The translations under genes and the position numbers were made by a program. Of a DNA stretch of 64,000 bases, positions 50,101 to 58,196 are shown piece by piece (the stretch's first letter is position 1; every line of letters begins with the position of its first letter). This DNA is from Actinomyces sp. S6-Spd3. Lineage in GTDB: Bacteria; Actinomycetota; Actinomycetes; Actinomycetales; Actinomycetaceae. Below the pieces are notes generated by a model, which was not told the DNA's origin, did no database searches, and was given only the letters and a program-made list of their open reading frames with translations. Location: assembly GCF_000758755.1 (NCBI RefSeq), contig NZ_JRMV01000281.1, forward strand, positions 233,981 through 297,980, given 5' to 3'.

Positions 50101-50877
50101 CTTCTTTGCCCGAGTGATAATGCCCTGATAGGCGTCAACAAATTGCGTGAAGGTCAAGGTATCAGCATCGTGGATAACCGGAACAACCAGACGGCGTTCG
50201 CCACCGTGCTGGATATCGATCGCCAAGCCAAATCCCACGTGTGCCAGTTCTTCAACCGCGGCTTTACCGTCTTGAAGAACATAGCGAACATTCAACTGTG
50301 GCATCTCGGAAAGCGCCTCAACGATGGCATACCCAATGAGATGCGTGAAAGAAACCTTGCCGCCAACAGTGCGCTGCAAGTGAGAGTTCACAACCGCGCG
50401 GTTCTCAATCAGGATCTTTGCGGCAATCTGGCGCTGAGAAGTCGCAGTCGGGACGCTCAGTGACTCGTCCATATTGCGTGCGGTTGCGCGCGCGATTCCT
50501 TTGAGGACACGGATATCGTCTTCAGCTTCCGTGCTCATTGAACGCGAGGCTGGCGTCTGCGTAGCGCGGTGGCGTCGTGCATAGGGCGACGAGGCCTCGC
50601 TCGCCTGAGCGGGGGGAGCGGGAGGAAGATCGGAGCGGGTGACGAGAACTTCGGGCTGCTCGGTTGCGGGATTGTCTGCCTGGGCGGCAAGGGCAGCCTC
50701 GGCGCTAACAACTGCGGTTGGTTGCGTCGGGAGAGGAGCCTGCGGACGGTGAAGCTGGGTGGGGACGGTGTCTCCCTCAAAGTAGGCGCGCCACGAGGCG
50801 TCGACGCTGTGGGGATCGGCCAACCACTGCTGGCGCATTTGTTGAACCCATTCTGGTGAACGTGGGGATTCCACCAC
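47161..50877 (-). CDS. kgd: Multifunctional 2-oxoglutarate decarboxylase/dehydrogenase (Kgd/SucA)
   Basis: 1238 aa. A short N-terminal segment (SPEWVQQMRQQWLADPHSVD), a Pro/Ala/Gln linker, an E2-type acyltransferase domain (about 105-360, with YDHRVIQGAASGEFL) and the thiamine diphosphate E1 domain (AMAHRGRLNVL, GDAAFIGQGVV, HIIVNNQIGFTT) match the actinobacterial fusion that feeds 2-oxoglutarate into the TCA cycle. GTG at 50877 has AAGGA about 10 nt upstream; a second GTG follows directly. Confidence 0.95.
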   Translation of the reverse strand: MVESPRSPEWVQQMRQQWLADPHSVDASWRAYFEGDTVPTQLHRPQAPLPTQPTAVVSAEAALAAQADNPATEQPEVLVTRSDLPPAPPAQASEASSPYARRHRATQTPASRSMSTEAEDDIRVLKGIARATARNMDESLSVPTATSQRQIAAKILIENRAVVNSHLQRTVGGKVSFTHLIGYAIVEALSEMPQLNVRYVLQDGKAAVEELAHVGFGLAIDIQHGGERRLVVPVIHDADTLTFTQFVDAYQGIITRAKKGELTAEDYQGATVTLTNPGTIGTTTSVPRLMSGQGLIIGVGAMDYPAEFAGVSPRKLALMGIGKTMFVSSTYDHRVIQGAASGEFLRLVDIKLSGRDGFYERVFTALHIPIQPYAWEADFEYDLEREKGKPARIAELIHAYRSRGHLAADTDPLAYRVRRHPDLDLTSYGLTVWDLDRSFPTGGFGGTEQMLLRDLLSRLHDTYIRSIGIEYMHIQDPQQRHWVQERIEGPFKAPSSQEQRRILSTLIHAEAFEEFLQTKYLGQKRFSLEGGESLIPLLDEILSQSARRGIHEVAIAMAHRGRLNVLANLAGKSYAQIFSEFEGNQDPRTVQGAGDVKYHLGTEGVYSAEPGVATKVSLAANPSHLEAADGVLEGIVRAKQDVLGDPDLPIVPLLIHGDAAFIGQGVVQETLNMSQLTGYKTGGTIHIIVNNQIGFTTGPASGRSSRYPTDLAKGLQIPIFHVNADDPEAVVRVGALALAYREAFHKDVLIDLVCYRRRGHNEGDDPSMTQPVMYSLISKLPSTREVYIRNLVGRGQLTEEDARESIRAYEAELSEILDHTREHGWSPQNRSEDEDDQWQVPESQLPGAGMMIGWTSAVSAETLSRIGEAYVNFPPDFAVHPKIEKLCHKRYEMASGHDSIDWGFAELLAFGSLLMEGTPIRLSGEDARRATFVQRHAVLHDHNDGREFTPLHFLTPDQAHFDVFDSPLSEYAVLAYEYGYSIERPEALVLWEAQFGDFAIGAQTIIDEFVSSAETKWGQRSSLVMLLPHGQEGQGPDHSSARIERFLQLAAEDNMWIVQPSTPANHFHMLRTQAYKRPRKPLIAFTPKQLLRLPAASSPIEEFTSGSFTPVYSEVDSRVSTHEVTKVLVCSGRVYYDLIHERAERGAWNTAIIRVEQLYPLPVDELRKALATYPNAQVVWVQDEPKNQGAWPYFALNLFPELGITPALVSRPESATTAAGRASLHREQAADILRRAFS

Positions 50878-50999
50878 AGCTGTACCATCCTTTTTCTGAA
50901 CACTGCTATGTGACTTTAGACAACAGTTTAGGCCCTAGGGCCGTGAATGCCTCACCTGCAACGGGCCTTTCTCACACTTCGAAGAACTCCAACTACCGA

Positions 51000-51005
51000 T
51001 AGACT
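51000..51005 (+). promoter_or_regulatory. Candidate -10 box upstream of the leader ORF
   Basis: TAGACT with TTCGAA 16 bp upstream (50978-50983). It sits 9 nt before the ATG of the small leader ORF; its spacing leaves only a few leader bases. Confidence 0.4.
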
Positions 51006-51014
51006 GGAGGAATC

Positions 51015-51095
51015 ATGGAAAGTGACAGTTGTTGCTCTGATCAAAGTCTGATGTGTCAATACCGCCTCGATGCGGGAGGCCAACGTGCTTCTTGA
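51015..51095 (+). CDS. Candidate 26-codon leader peptide with Cys-Cys
   Basis: ATG 51015 follows GGAGG by 4 nt. The product starts MESDSCCSDQSLMCQ, with three cysteines in 14 residues, and its TGA (51093-51095) overlaps the GTG of the following CBS-domain gene by 11 bp in another frame. Such an overlap would couple translation of the two. It could be a regulatory leader; no family was recognised. Confidence 0.45.
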   Translation: MESDSCCSDQSLMCQYRLDAGGQRAS

Positions 51096-52416
51096 TATCG
51101 CAATGCTCCTTTTAGGAGTCATCCTCACGGCGGGAACTTTTGTCTTTGTTTCCGCAGAATTCTCTCTTGTCGCACTCGACCAAGCCGTCGTTGAAAGCCG
51201 AGCTGCGGCCGGAGACGCTCGTGCTCGCCAAGTTTCCACCGCGATTAAAAATCTGTCGACGCAGCTGTCCGGCGCACAAGTCGGAATCACGCTGACGACA
51301 ATTCTCTTGGGTTATACGACGCAGTCTGCACTCGCGGATATGCTGAGTGCGGCCGGGGTAGGACTTGGCTTATCGACGGCGGTTTCTTCTGCCGTTGGAG
51401 TCGCTGTTGCGGCGGTTTTGATCAATGTTCTCTCCATGGTTTTTGGAGAGCTTGTTCCAAAGAATCTCGCTCTTGCGCACCCGCTTAAGACTGCGGGACG
51501 GATCGTCCCCTTTAATTCCCTGTTCACCGTTGTGTTCAAACCGGTGATTACGGTTCTCAACGCGTCAGCCAACGGCATATTGCGCCTGATGGGTGTTGAG
51601 CCTCAAGAAGAGCTCTCTTCTGCGCGCTCCGCCTCGGAGCTTGCCGCGATGGTTCGTCACTCGGCTCAAGAGGGAACTCTGGATACCTCGACGGCATCGC
51701 TGTTTACGAACTCCATCCGAATCAGCGAATTGAATGCAGCGGACGTGATGACAGACCGCGGTCTTCTCCATACGATTCCTGAAGATGCAGTGGCTTCCGA
51801 TGTTGTCCGTGCGGCCCACGAAACCGGGCATTCGCGTTTCCCGGTGATCGGAGAAGACCGGGATGACATCATCGGTTTCGTTTCTTTGCGTCGAGCAGTC
51901 GCTGTTCCTTTCGAGAAACGCGATGAAGTTCCCGTGATTTCGTCTTCCTTGCTTGCCGAGGCCCCGCGCGTGCCTGAGACCCTTGACTTGGGCACACTGC
52001 TTGTTCAGTTGCGCGAAGAAGGTCTCCAGATGGCCGTCGTCGTTGATGAATACGGTGGTGTGTCGGGAATCGTCACCCTTGAAGATGTCGTCGAAGAAAT
52101 TGTTGGCGATGTCGCGGACGAGCATGATCAGCGTCGCTTGGGTATTCGTCAACGTCCCGATGGAAGTCTTTTGGTACCCGGACGATTGCGCATCGACGAA
52201 CTCGCGCAGCGAACGAAAATTTTCCTTCCCGATGATGGTCCCTATGACACTCTCGCCGGTCTGATCATGACCGAGCTTGGAACGATTCCACAGGTAGGAG
52301 ACCGCTGCGAAGTCGCAGGCGCCAGCTTAGAAGTCATCCAGATGACGGGGCGACGAGTCATGCAGGTGAGCATCATTCCTCCCGCGCGTGAAAGCGAAGG
52401 GGAGGTGCTCTTGTGA
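51085..52416 (+). CDS. CNNM/CorC-type CBS-domain transporter-like protein (hemolysin family)
   Basis: 443 aa. Three to four N-terminal helices form the DUF21/CNNM domain (about 1-195; [16 protein letters not shown] and [16 protein letters not shown] are diagnostic), then a CBS pair (about 205-340) and a CorC_HlyC C-terminal domain ([20 protein letters not shown]). The family is linked to magnesium or cobalt efflux. GTG 51085 has GGGAGG 5 nt upstream; ATG 51070 is an alternative. Overlaps its paralogue (GTGA). Confidence 0.9.
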   Translation: MLLDIAMLLLGVILTAGTFVFVSAEFSLVALDQAVVESRAAAGDARARQVSTAIKNLSTQLSGAQVGITLTTILLGYTTQSALADMLSAAGVGLGLSTAVSSAVGVAVAAVLINVLSMVFGELVPKNLALAHPLKTAGRIVPFNSLFTVVFKPVITVLNASANGILRLMGVEPQEELSSARSASELAAMVRHSAQEGTLDTSTASLFTNSIRISELNAADVMTDRGLLHTIPEDAVASDVVRAAHETGHSRFPVIGEDRDDIIGFVSLRRAVAVPFEKRDEVPVISSSLLAEAPRVPETLDLGTLLVQLREEGLQMAVVVDEYGGVSGIVTLEDVVEEIVGDVADEHDQRRLGIRQRPDGSLLVPGRLRIDELAQRTKIFLPDDGPYDTLAGLIMTELGTIPQVGDRCEVAGASLEVIQMTGRRVMQVSIIPPARESEGEVLL

Positions 52417-53474
52417 ACGCCACTTTCGCCGTGATCGTGACCTGCATTCTTCTTGCACTCAATGCGTTCTTTGTCGCGGGCGAGTTTGCGACTACCTCGT
52501 CTCGTCGTTCACAGATCGAACCCTTGGTTGAAGAAGGAGTTCGCGGTTCGAAGTACGCGCTTTTCGCGCTCGAGCACGTCTCTTTGATGCTGGCGATCTG
52601 TCAGTTGGGCGTGACGGTAGCGTCTACCTCCCTTGGCGTGGTCGCAGAACCCACTTTCGCCTCGTTAATCGAAGGACCAATGCAGCAGTGGGGACTGCCG
52701 CACTCGTGGGTACACGTCGTCGGATTTACCTTCTCCCTCGCGCTGGTCCTGTTCTTGCATGTTGTCTTCGGCGAGATGGTGCCGAAGAACCTCTCAATTG
52801 CAAACCCACAGCGCCTACTCCTTGTGCTGGCACCAATTTTGGTCAATATTGGACACGTTATCAGTCCAGTGATTCACGGCATGGATCACTTGGCGAATTG
52901 GTTCTTGCGCATCGCCGGAGTGGAACCGAAATCAGAAATCTCGGCGACTTTCACCGTCGAAGAGATGGCAACAATCGTTGAACACTCCCAACAAGAGGGA
53001 ATGATTGACGACGACCTGGGTCTGCTCTCAGGAACTCTTGAGTTCTCGACGGAGAACGCCTCCGACGTCATGGTTCCCTTGGAAGAACTCATTATTTTGG
53101 ATGAGTCCACTACTCCGGATCAGGTTGAAAAAGAAGTCGCCCGAACTGGGTTTTCGCGTTTCCCCGTTGCGGACGCTCAGGGAGTGCTCAAGGGCTATAT
53201 TCACCTTAAAGATGTCCTTTATGCCGATGAAACAGAGCGTTTTGAGCCCATCACCTCGTGGCGTATCCGCAAGATGGAGGCGGTGCCGATGGACGCAGAA
53301 GTTGAAGACGCTCTTCGACATATGCAACGCGCCGGTGCTCACCTTGCCGAAGTCATGGGAGCAGACGGGAGCGTTACCGGAGTTCTCTTCCTTGAAGATA
53401 TTCTTGAACGACTAGTTGGTGAGGTCCGCGACGCCCTCCAGAAGGACACTCTTCCCGGAAACTATCGTTCCTGA
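52413..53474 (+). CDS. CNNM-type CBS-domain protein without CorC domain
   Basis: 353 aa. Paralogue of the preceding protein: DUF21/CNNM membrane part (ICQLGVTVASTSLGVV, VFGEMVPKNLSIANPQ) plus a CBS pair ending LFLEDILERLVGEVRD. It lacks the CorC_HlyC domain found in its neighbour. The tandem pair probably forms a hetero-oligomeric metal ion transporter (inference). GTG start overlaps the previous stop and has GGGGAGG upstream. Confidence 0.9.
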   Translation: MNATFAVIVTCILLALNAFFVAGEFATTSSRRSQIEPLVEEGVRGSKYALFALEHVSLMLAICQLGVTVASTSLGVVAEPTFASLIEGPMQQWGLPHSWVHVVGFTFSLALVLFLHVVFGEMVPKNLSIANPQRLLLVLAPILVNIGHVISPVIHGMDHLANWFLRIAGVEPKSEISATFTVEEMATIVEHSQQEGMIDDDLGLLSGTLEFSTENASDVMVPLEELIILDESTTPDQVEKEVARTGFSRFPVADAQGVLKGYIHLKDVLYADETERFEPITSWRIRKMEAVPMDAEVEDALRHMQRAGAHLAEVMGADGSVTGVLFLEDILERLVGEVRDALQKDTLPGNYRS

Positions 53475-53535
53475 GGTGAGCACTAGGACACAAGTAACTG
53501 CGATCCGGCTTTTCATTTGGCATGATGGAAGAACT

Positions 53536-54402
53536 ATGACACCTGAAGCACCGAAGTTCCCGACGCGTCGAGAGCGTGCCCACGAGCGCGCTCATGACGC
53601 GCGCATTCACGGTGCCCCCGTATCTTCTTCCGCCGAGGCCTCGCCCGCCAAAGGATCAAAGTTTGGTGCTGTTATCGTGCGTTCGGGCGTTCTTCTTGCA
53701 CTTGGTGCAATGACAATTGCGGTCCCCTTGAGTGGTTTTTTGCGTCCGGATGTGTCGATTTCGATTCCCTCTCGAGAATTTGGCGTCGCCGCTGGTTCCC
53801 AGTCATGGGCAACTGATACCAACGCAGTCACGCTCTCTTCCGGTCTTAACGCCCAGGTTGATCCGGCCTCGCGTTCACGAGTTCGTTCGCCTCTTGCCGC
53901 TCAGTGTTTGAGTAGTGACGGCGCTGCCGATGGAACTCGAACGCTCACTAAAGCTGACACGCTCTATTGGCCGCTTCAGCAGGGGACCTATCAGGTGACC
54001 TCGCCTTTCTCGATGCGTATTTCTCCCGTCTCCGGAACCCTGCTCATGCATGAAGGCACGGATATGGCTGCCCCCCTTGGAACACCGATCTACGCTGTGT
54101 ATCCCGGGGAGGTCATCGAGGTCTCCGAGAATTCACGTTCCGGTGCTCTCATCACTATGCGCCATACCCTCAGCGATGGAACCGTTTTCTATTCTGCTTA
54201 CCTGCATCAATACATGAAAGACATCAAGGTCAAGGTTGGCCAGCAGGTCAATGCGGGTGAACAGATCGGTGCAGTTGGCTCGAATGGATGGTCAACGGGA
54301 CCGCACCTTCACTTCGAGATCCATAACTCGAAGAATGAACCGGTTGATCCGGAAAAGTGGATGGTCGAGCACAAGGCCATCTTTATCGGCAAGGAGTGCT
54401 GA
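53536..54402 (+). CDS. M23 family metallopeptidase, membrane-anchored
   Basis: 288 aa. A basic cytoplasmic N-terminus, one helix (about 50-70), a linker and the LytM/M23 domain with the zinc ligands H-x3-D (HEGTDMAAPLG) and HxH (GPHLHFEIH). Likely a peptidoglycan endopeptidase or activator acting outside the membrane. ATG 53536 was preferred to the upstream frame from 53416, which overlaps the previous gene; a GGAAG lies 4 nt before it. Glycerophosphodiesterase gene follows 2 nt later. Confidence 0.88.
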   Translation: MTPEAPKFPTRRERAHERAHDARIHGAPVSSSAEASPAKGSKFGAVIVRSGVLLALGAMTIAVPLSGFLRPDVSISIPSREFGVAAGSQSWATDTNAVTLSSGLNAQVDPASRSRVRSPLAAQCLSSDGAADGTRTLTKADTLYWPLQQGTYQVTSPFSMRISPVSGTLLMHEGTDMAAPLGTPIYAVYPGEVIEVSENSRSGALITMRHTLSDGTVFYSAYLHQYMKDIKVKVGQQVNAGEQIGAVGSNGWSTGPHLHFEIHNSKNEPVDPEKWMVEHKAIFIGKEC

Positions 54403-54404
54403 CA

Positions 54405-55196
54405 ATGTATCGGGTTCTCGGTGAAGGCCCTCTGATTCTTGCACATCGTGGCGGGGGTGCCGAAGCTCCCGAAAATACGCCGGAAGCTTTTCAAGCTCTA
54501 CGTGATATTCAGGTTTTCCACGTTGAGACTGACGCGCACCTGAGTGCGGATGGCCAAGTGGTTCTTAATCATGATCCTAAAGTGGATCGTACCTACCCAG
54601 CCAAGGGTGAGATCCGCCAGATGCCCTGGTCGCAGTTGGAACAGTTGCGCGGGGTAGATGGCGGTCGAATGATCCGCTTGGCAGATGCTCTTGAGAGTTT
54701 CCCCGACATGTATTTCAACGTTGACGCCAAGAGCGCGGAAGTCGCGCTTCCTTTGCTTGACGTTGTGCGTGAGCACGAGGCCCTGGGCAGGGTTCTCATC
54801 GCTTCTTTTGATGAGTCACGTCTTCGCCTTCTTCGCTCCCGTGAACCGCGCTTGGTCACTTCACTGGGGGTTGCCGCGGTGACGAGGCTCGTTGCCGCGT
54901 CCCAGCTCGCCCAGCCTGCTACGCGTTTGCGAGTTCCGGGTCCTCTTGAAGGGGTATGGGCAGTTCAGGTTCCGGAGAAGATGAGTGTAATCCGCGTGGT
55001 CGATCGCCGTTTCGTTGCGACTGCACACGCCTTGGGTTGTGCCGTGCACGTGTGGACGGTCAATGAAGAGTCGCAAATGCATCGTCTCCTCGACCTGGGG
55101 GTTGACGGCCTCATTACTGATCACCCGACCCTCGCTCGTCGGATATTGGAAGAACGAGGCCAATGGGTCCCGATCGCGCCAGCAAACGCAGAATAA
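54405..55196 (+). CDS. Glycerophosphodiester phosphodiesterase
   Basis: 263 aa. LAHRGGGAEAPENTPEAF carries the catalytic HR and E-N-T motif, VETDAHLSADGQVVLNHDP the metal-binding E/D and second catalytic His, and FNVDAKS the third metal ligand strand. Cytoplasmic (no signal). It hydrolyses glycerophosphodiesters to glycerol-3-phosphate and alcohols. ATG 54405 has AAGGAG 8 nt upstream. Confidence 0.93.
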   Translation: MYRVLGEGPLILAHRGGGAEAPENTPEAFQALRDIQVFHVETDAHLSADGQVVLNHDPKVDRTYPAKGEIRQMPWSQLEQLRGVDGGRMIRLADALESFPDMYFNVDAKSAEVALPLLDVVREHEALGRVLIASFDESRLRLLRSREPRLVTSLGVAAVTRLVAASQLAQPATRLRVPGPLEGVWAVQVPEKMSVIRVVDRRFVATAHALGCAVHVWTVNEESQMHRLLDLGVDGLITDHPTLARRILEERGQWVPIAPANAE

Positions 55197-55200
55197 ATAA

Positions 55201-55238
55201 TTGAGGCGTGACCCCAGAGAAAGGGGACCACGCCTCAA
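55201..55238. terminator. Terminator between glycerophosphodiesterase and antiporter genes
   Basis: Stem of TTGAGGCGTG pairing with CACGCCTCAA, extended across a small internal loop by CCCC/GGGG; AGTTTT follows. Lies between convergent genes. Confidence 0.8.
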
Positions 55239-55254
55239 AGTTTTGCGACTTGGA

Positions 55255-56670
55255 CTAGATATCGATTCCTTGAGTGCGCGTTGCTAATTCGATAGTACGA
55301 GCACGCGCAATTCGCCAGAGTGAAATTCCCACCAGCACGACGCCCAAAACGATACCTGCGATGCGCACCCAGCCACTGCCAATGAAAATCATTGCCATTG
55401 CTGCGAGCTCGGGAACAAGCAACATGAAGGAATCAACAACGTAGCGACCGAAGCTGGGCATTTCAACGCCATCGGCCTCGGCAACGGACTTAACCATGAA
55501 GTTCGGACCATTGCCGATGTAGGTGATAGCGCCGCACAGAACCGCACCCAAAGAGATCGGGATCAAGTAAGTCTCGGGAACTCCGGCAATGAGCGTTCCA
55601 TCCCCACCCAGGGTCTTTGCCATTCCGAAGAAGGTCATGTAGGTCGGTGCGTTGTCCAAGACCGAAGACAAAGAACCAGTGAAGACGAAGAAAGTCCCGC
55701 GGTTCAAGGGGAGCGAAGGGGCAACCTCTTCCAGGACGCGCAGCGCGGGGGCCATCGTAGCGAAAATACCGATGAAGAGGGCTGCGACCTCGGCAATAGG
55801 GGACCACTGGAAGGAATTTTCCTCGTAGCGGACCTTCTTGTTTCCGATGGTCAGTGACAGACCTGCCGCAAGCAACATGACGATCTCGCGCCAGGGGACC
55901 AACTCACTTCCGTGCGCATGGCCTTCGATGATGGCCTCGGCATCCCAAGAAGGAAGGAAAGCAACGGAGCAGATAATCGCCGCGAAGAACAGGAGATTAA
56001 TCGCGCCGTGCAATCGCAGAGGTTCGATGTCCTCGTTGTCCTCTTCGATGGCCACCTTGGGTTCGCTTGCGTAGTACAGGCGATCAAGCGAGTAGTACGA
56101 CAAAAGAAGGATCGCCAAGACGAAGGCCCATTCTTTCCACAGGTTAAGGGTCCACGTGAAGGGGACACCGTTCAAGAAACCAAGGAAGAGCGGCGGGTCG
56201 CCAAGGGGAGTGAGTAAACCACCGCAGTTTGCGACGATGAAGATCGTGAAGAGGACGGTGTGAACCTTGTTTACTCGCTCGCGGTTCGTCGCCAAGAGCG
56301 GACGGATGAGCAGCATCGCTGCGCCGGTTGTGCCAATGAAGGACGCAAGAACACCGCCGATTGCAAGGAAGAGCGTGTTGTTACGAGGAGTTGCCCGGAT
56401 ATCACCTGCGAGGTGGATGCCGCCCGATACTACGTAGAGCGAGAACAGCAAGCAGATGAATTGGAAATACTCAATTCCCGTGTCAATGAGCGGAGCACTT
56501 CCGGCCTTCCAGAACATCCAGGCGGTCGTCGGGACCGCTAAGACCAGTGCAACCGTCAGCTGGCTGGAATTGCGTTCCCACCAGTGCGAGGTTGCAGGGA
56601 TTAACGGCAAAACAGCGATGCAAGCGAGCATCGCGACGAATGGAATAAGTGACCACAAGGGGTATTCCAA
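55255..56670 (-). CDS. Sodium/proton antiporter-like membrane protein (NhaD/ArsB superfamily)
   Basis: 471 aa with about 12 helices. GTTGAAMLLIRPLL and the second repeat element GSLSSVLDNAPTYMTFF are the ion-transporter superfamily discontinuous helix motifs; CGGLLTPLGDPPLFLGFL is characteristic of the NhaD-like sodium/proton antiporter subgroup. Function as Na+/H+ exchange is likely but not certain. TTG 56670 is preferred because GGAG lies 5 nt upstream and the first helix follows. Confidence 0.85.
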   Translation of the reverse strand: MEYPLWSLIPFVAMLACIAVLPLIPATSHWWERNSSQLTVALVLAVPTTAWMFWKAGSAPLIDTGIEYFQFICLLFSLYVVSGGIHLAGDIRATPRNNTLFLAIGGVLASFIGTTGAAMLLIRPLLATNRERVNKVHTVLFTIFIVANCGGLLTPLGDPPLFLGFLNGVPFTWTLNLWKEWAFVLAILLLSYYSLDRLYYASEPKVAIEEDNEDIEPLRLHGAINLLFFAAIICSVAFLPSWDAEAIIEGHAHGSELVPWREIVMLLAAGLSLTIGNKKVRYEENSFQWSPIAEVAALFIGIFATMAPALRVLEEVAPSLPLNRGTFFVFTGSLSSVLDNAPTYMTFFGMAKTLGGDGTLIAGVPETYLIPISLGAVLCGAITYIGNGPNFMVKSVAEADGVEMPSFGRYVVDSFMLLVPELAAMAMIFIGSGWVRIAGIVLGVVLVGISLWRIARARTIELATRTQGIDI

Positions 56671-56810
56671 GGCAACTCCTTGACGTAAAAGCTATGCGGC
56701 AACATGCCATATTCATCCTAGGACATGCGTGCATCGGCGGCAGTGAGTGTCTTTGCATACGGTTATGGGGCATCCATCACGCGTAAAATTGAGGTGTACA
56801 AGGAGGAGGG

Positions 56811-57629
56811 ATGTCACAGGCAACGCGAAATGCCCTGATCCTGATGAGTGCGGGGCTCTTCGCTGGTTTTCTTTCGGGAATGTTTGGGATCGGCGGCGGG
56901 ACAGTCATTGTCCCTGCGCTCATGGCGGTCGGGTTTTCTCAGCGTCAGGCCTCGGCTTCAAGTCTTCTTGCAATTGTCCCCACGTGTTTGTCTGGAGTTA
57001 TCTCCTACTCGTGGTCGGGGCGCATTGCTTGGGTTCCGGCATTGTTGATGATGATTGGAATGCTCCTTGGCGTGCAGGGAGGAACCTGGCTGCTCGCTCG
57101 TATGCGTGAAGTGACCCTGCGCTGGTGCTTCGTCGCCTTCATCCTGACGCTGATCGCGCTTCAAGTCCTCTACGTTCCCGCACGTGAGGGAGTTTTGACC
57201 CTTAATCCTGCTGTCGCCTGCGCTTTGGTCGCGATCGGCGGTCTCTGCGGTTTTCTCGCGGGGCTACTTGGGATCGGTGGGGGAGCAGTTGCAGTACCGG
57301 GGCTGACTTTGCTTGGAATGTCTGACCTGGGCGCGCGCGGGGTCTCTATGGTCGTCATGCTCCCGGGCGCGCTGAGCGGTACCTTCACGAATTATCGCCG
57401 AGGCCTCCTGCGCTTGGGGCCAGCGCTGACGGTGGGCATCGCTGCGGTATGCGCAGTTCCAGTGGGAGCATGGTGCGCCTCGGTGTTGTCTCCGCGCGTG
57501 GATGCTCTGCTTTTTGCAGCATGGTTCGCGGTGCTTTTGGTGCGCTCAATTATTGCGGCGCGAAAAGTGCCCCGAACAGGATTCGAACCTGCGACCTTTC
57601 GCTCCGGAGGCGAACGCTCTATCCACTGA
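56811..57629 (+). CDS. Sulfite exporter TauE/SafE family permease
   Basis: 272 aa with about eight helices and the duplicated Gly-rich motif SGMFGIGGGTVIVP and AGLLGIGGGAVAVP. Family members export sulfite or sulfonates; substrate unclear. ATG has AAGGAGGAGG upstream. The last 21 codons, after SIIAARKVPR, are antisense to a tRNA gene and give TGFEPATFRSGGERSIH; they are probably not a conserved part of the protein. The helices end before this region. Confidence 0.85.
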   Translation: MSQATRNALILMSAGLFAGFLSGMFGIGGGTVIVPALMAVGFSQRQASASSLLAIVPTCLSGVISYSWSGRIAWVPALLMMIGMLLGVQGGTWLLARMREVTLRWCFVAFILTLIALQVLYVPAREGVLTLNPAVACALVAIGGLCGFLAGLLGIGGGAVAVPGLTLLGMSDLGARGVSMVVMLPGALSGTFTNYRRGLLRLGPALTVGIAAVCAVPVGAWCASVLSPRVDALLFAAWFAVLLVRSIIAARKVPRTGFEPATFRSGGERSIH

Positions 57630-57640
57630 GCTATCGGGGC
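57568..57640 (-). tRNA. tRNA-Arg (anticodon CCG)
   Basis: The minus strand folds as a canonical cloverleaf: acceptor GCCCCGA/TCGGGGC, D-arm GCTC-AGTGGAT-AGAGC, anticodon arm TTCGC-CTCCGGA-GCGAA with anticodon CCG, T-arm GCAGG-TTCGAAT-CCTGT and discriminator A. It reads CGG codons. CCA is not encoded. It overlaps the 3' end of the TauE/SafE gene on the opposite strand by 62 bp. Confidence 0.96.
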
Positions 57641-57701
57641 AACCACGTCAGTTTATCAGTCTTTAGCCCCAGCTCAAACGCTAGTCTTTAAGGTGGGCTA
57701 C

Positions 57702-57718
57702 CCCCTATCATGTAGGGG
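57702..57718 (+). other. Short hairpin in the rpiB leader
   Basis: CCCCTA/TAGGGG 6-bp stem with a 5-nt loop, about 33 nt before the rpiB start. May be a weak terminator remnant or leader structure. Confidence 0.3.
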
Positions 57719-57750
57719 TTCGCAGTCCTCACAATCGAATGGAACTTCAT

Positions 57751-58188
57751 ATGCGCGTTCATATTGCGACTGATCATGCAGGTTTTGAACTCAAGGAACA
57801 CCTGGTAGGCGTCCTGCGCGATGCCGGCTACGAAGTCGTGGACCACGGTGCAACTACCTATGACCCCAACGATGACTACCCTCAGATGTGCATTGCAGCG
57901 GCCGAAGGCGTCGCTGCTGAACCGGGCTCTCTGGGCGTTGTTATTGGAGGCTCTGGAAACGGTGAGCAGATGGCTGCAAACCTGGTCAAGGGAGTCCGTG
58001 CAGCACTGGTGTGGAATGAAGAGATCGCGGTTCTTGCTCGCGAGCACAACAATGCCAATGTCATTTCCGTTGGCGCACGCCAGCATTCCCTCGAAGACGC
58101 CACTCGTTTCGTTCTGACCTTCTTGTCCACGCCCTTCAGTGAAGATGAGCGTCACAAGCGTCGCATTGCCGTCATGGATGCCTACTGA
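57751..58188 (+). CDS. rpiB: Ribose-5-phosphate isomerase B
   Basis: 145 aa. RVHIATDHAGFELK carries the phosphate-binding H and D; GGSGNGEQMAANLVKGVRAAL is the actinobacterial RpiB active-site segment, where Glu (GE) replaces the Cys used in other bacteria. Converts ribose-5-phosphate and ribulose-5-phosphate in the pentose phosphate pathway. ATG 57751 follows GGAAC by 6 nt; ATG 57739 is 4 codons earlier. Confidence 0.94.
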   Translation: MRVHIATDHAGFELKEHLVGVLRDAGYEVVDHGATTYDPNDDYPQMCIAAAEGVAAEPGSLGVVIGGSGNGEQMAANLVKGVRAALVWNEEIAVLAREHNNANVISVGARQHSLEDATRFVLTFLSTPFSEDERHKRRIAVMDAY

Positions 58189-58196
58189 TAGATCCT

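Noticed and set aside
49618-50463. 281-codon plus-strand frame within kgd
   Set aside because: Shadow of kgd; product has no domain and no Shine-Dalgarno.
53416-53535. Longer start for the M23 peptidase
   Set aside because: Overlaps the preceding CBS gene and has no Shine-Dalgarno or homologous sequence.
57392-57646. 84-codon minus-strand frame with IERSPPERKVAGSNPV peptide
   Set aside because: It is the translation of the tRNA-Arg gene and flanks, a common false protein in databases.
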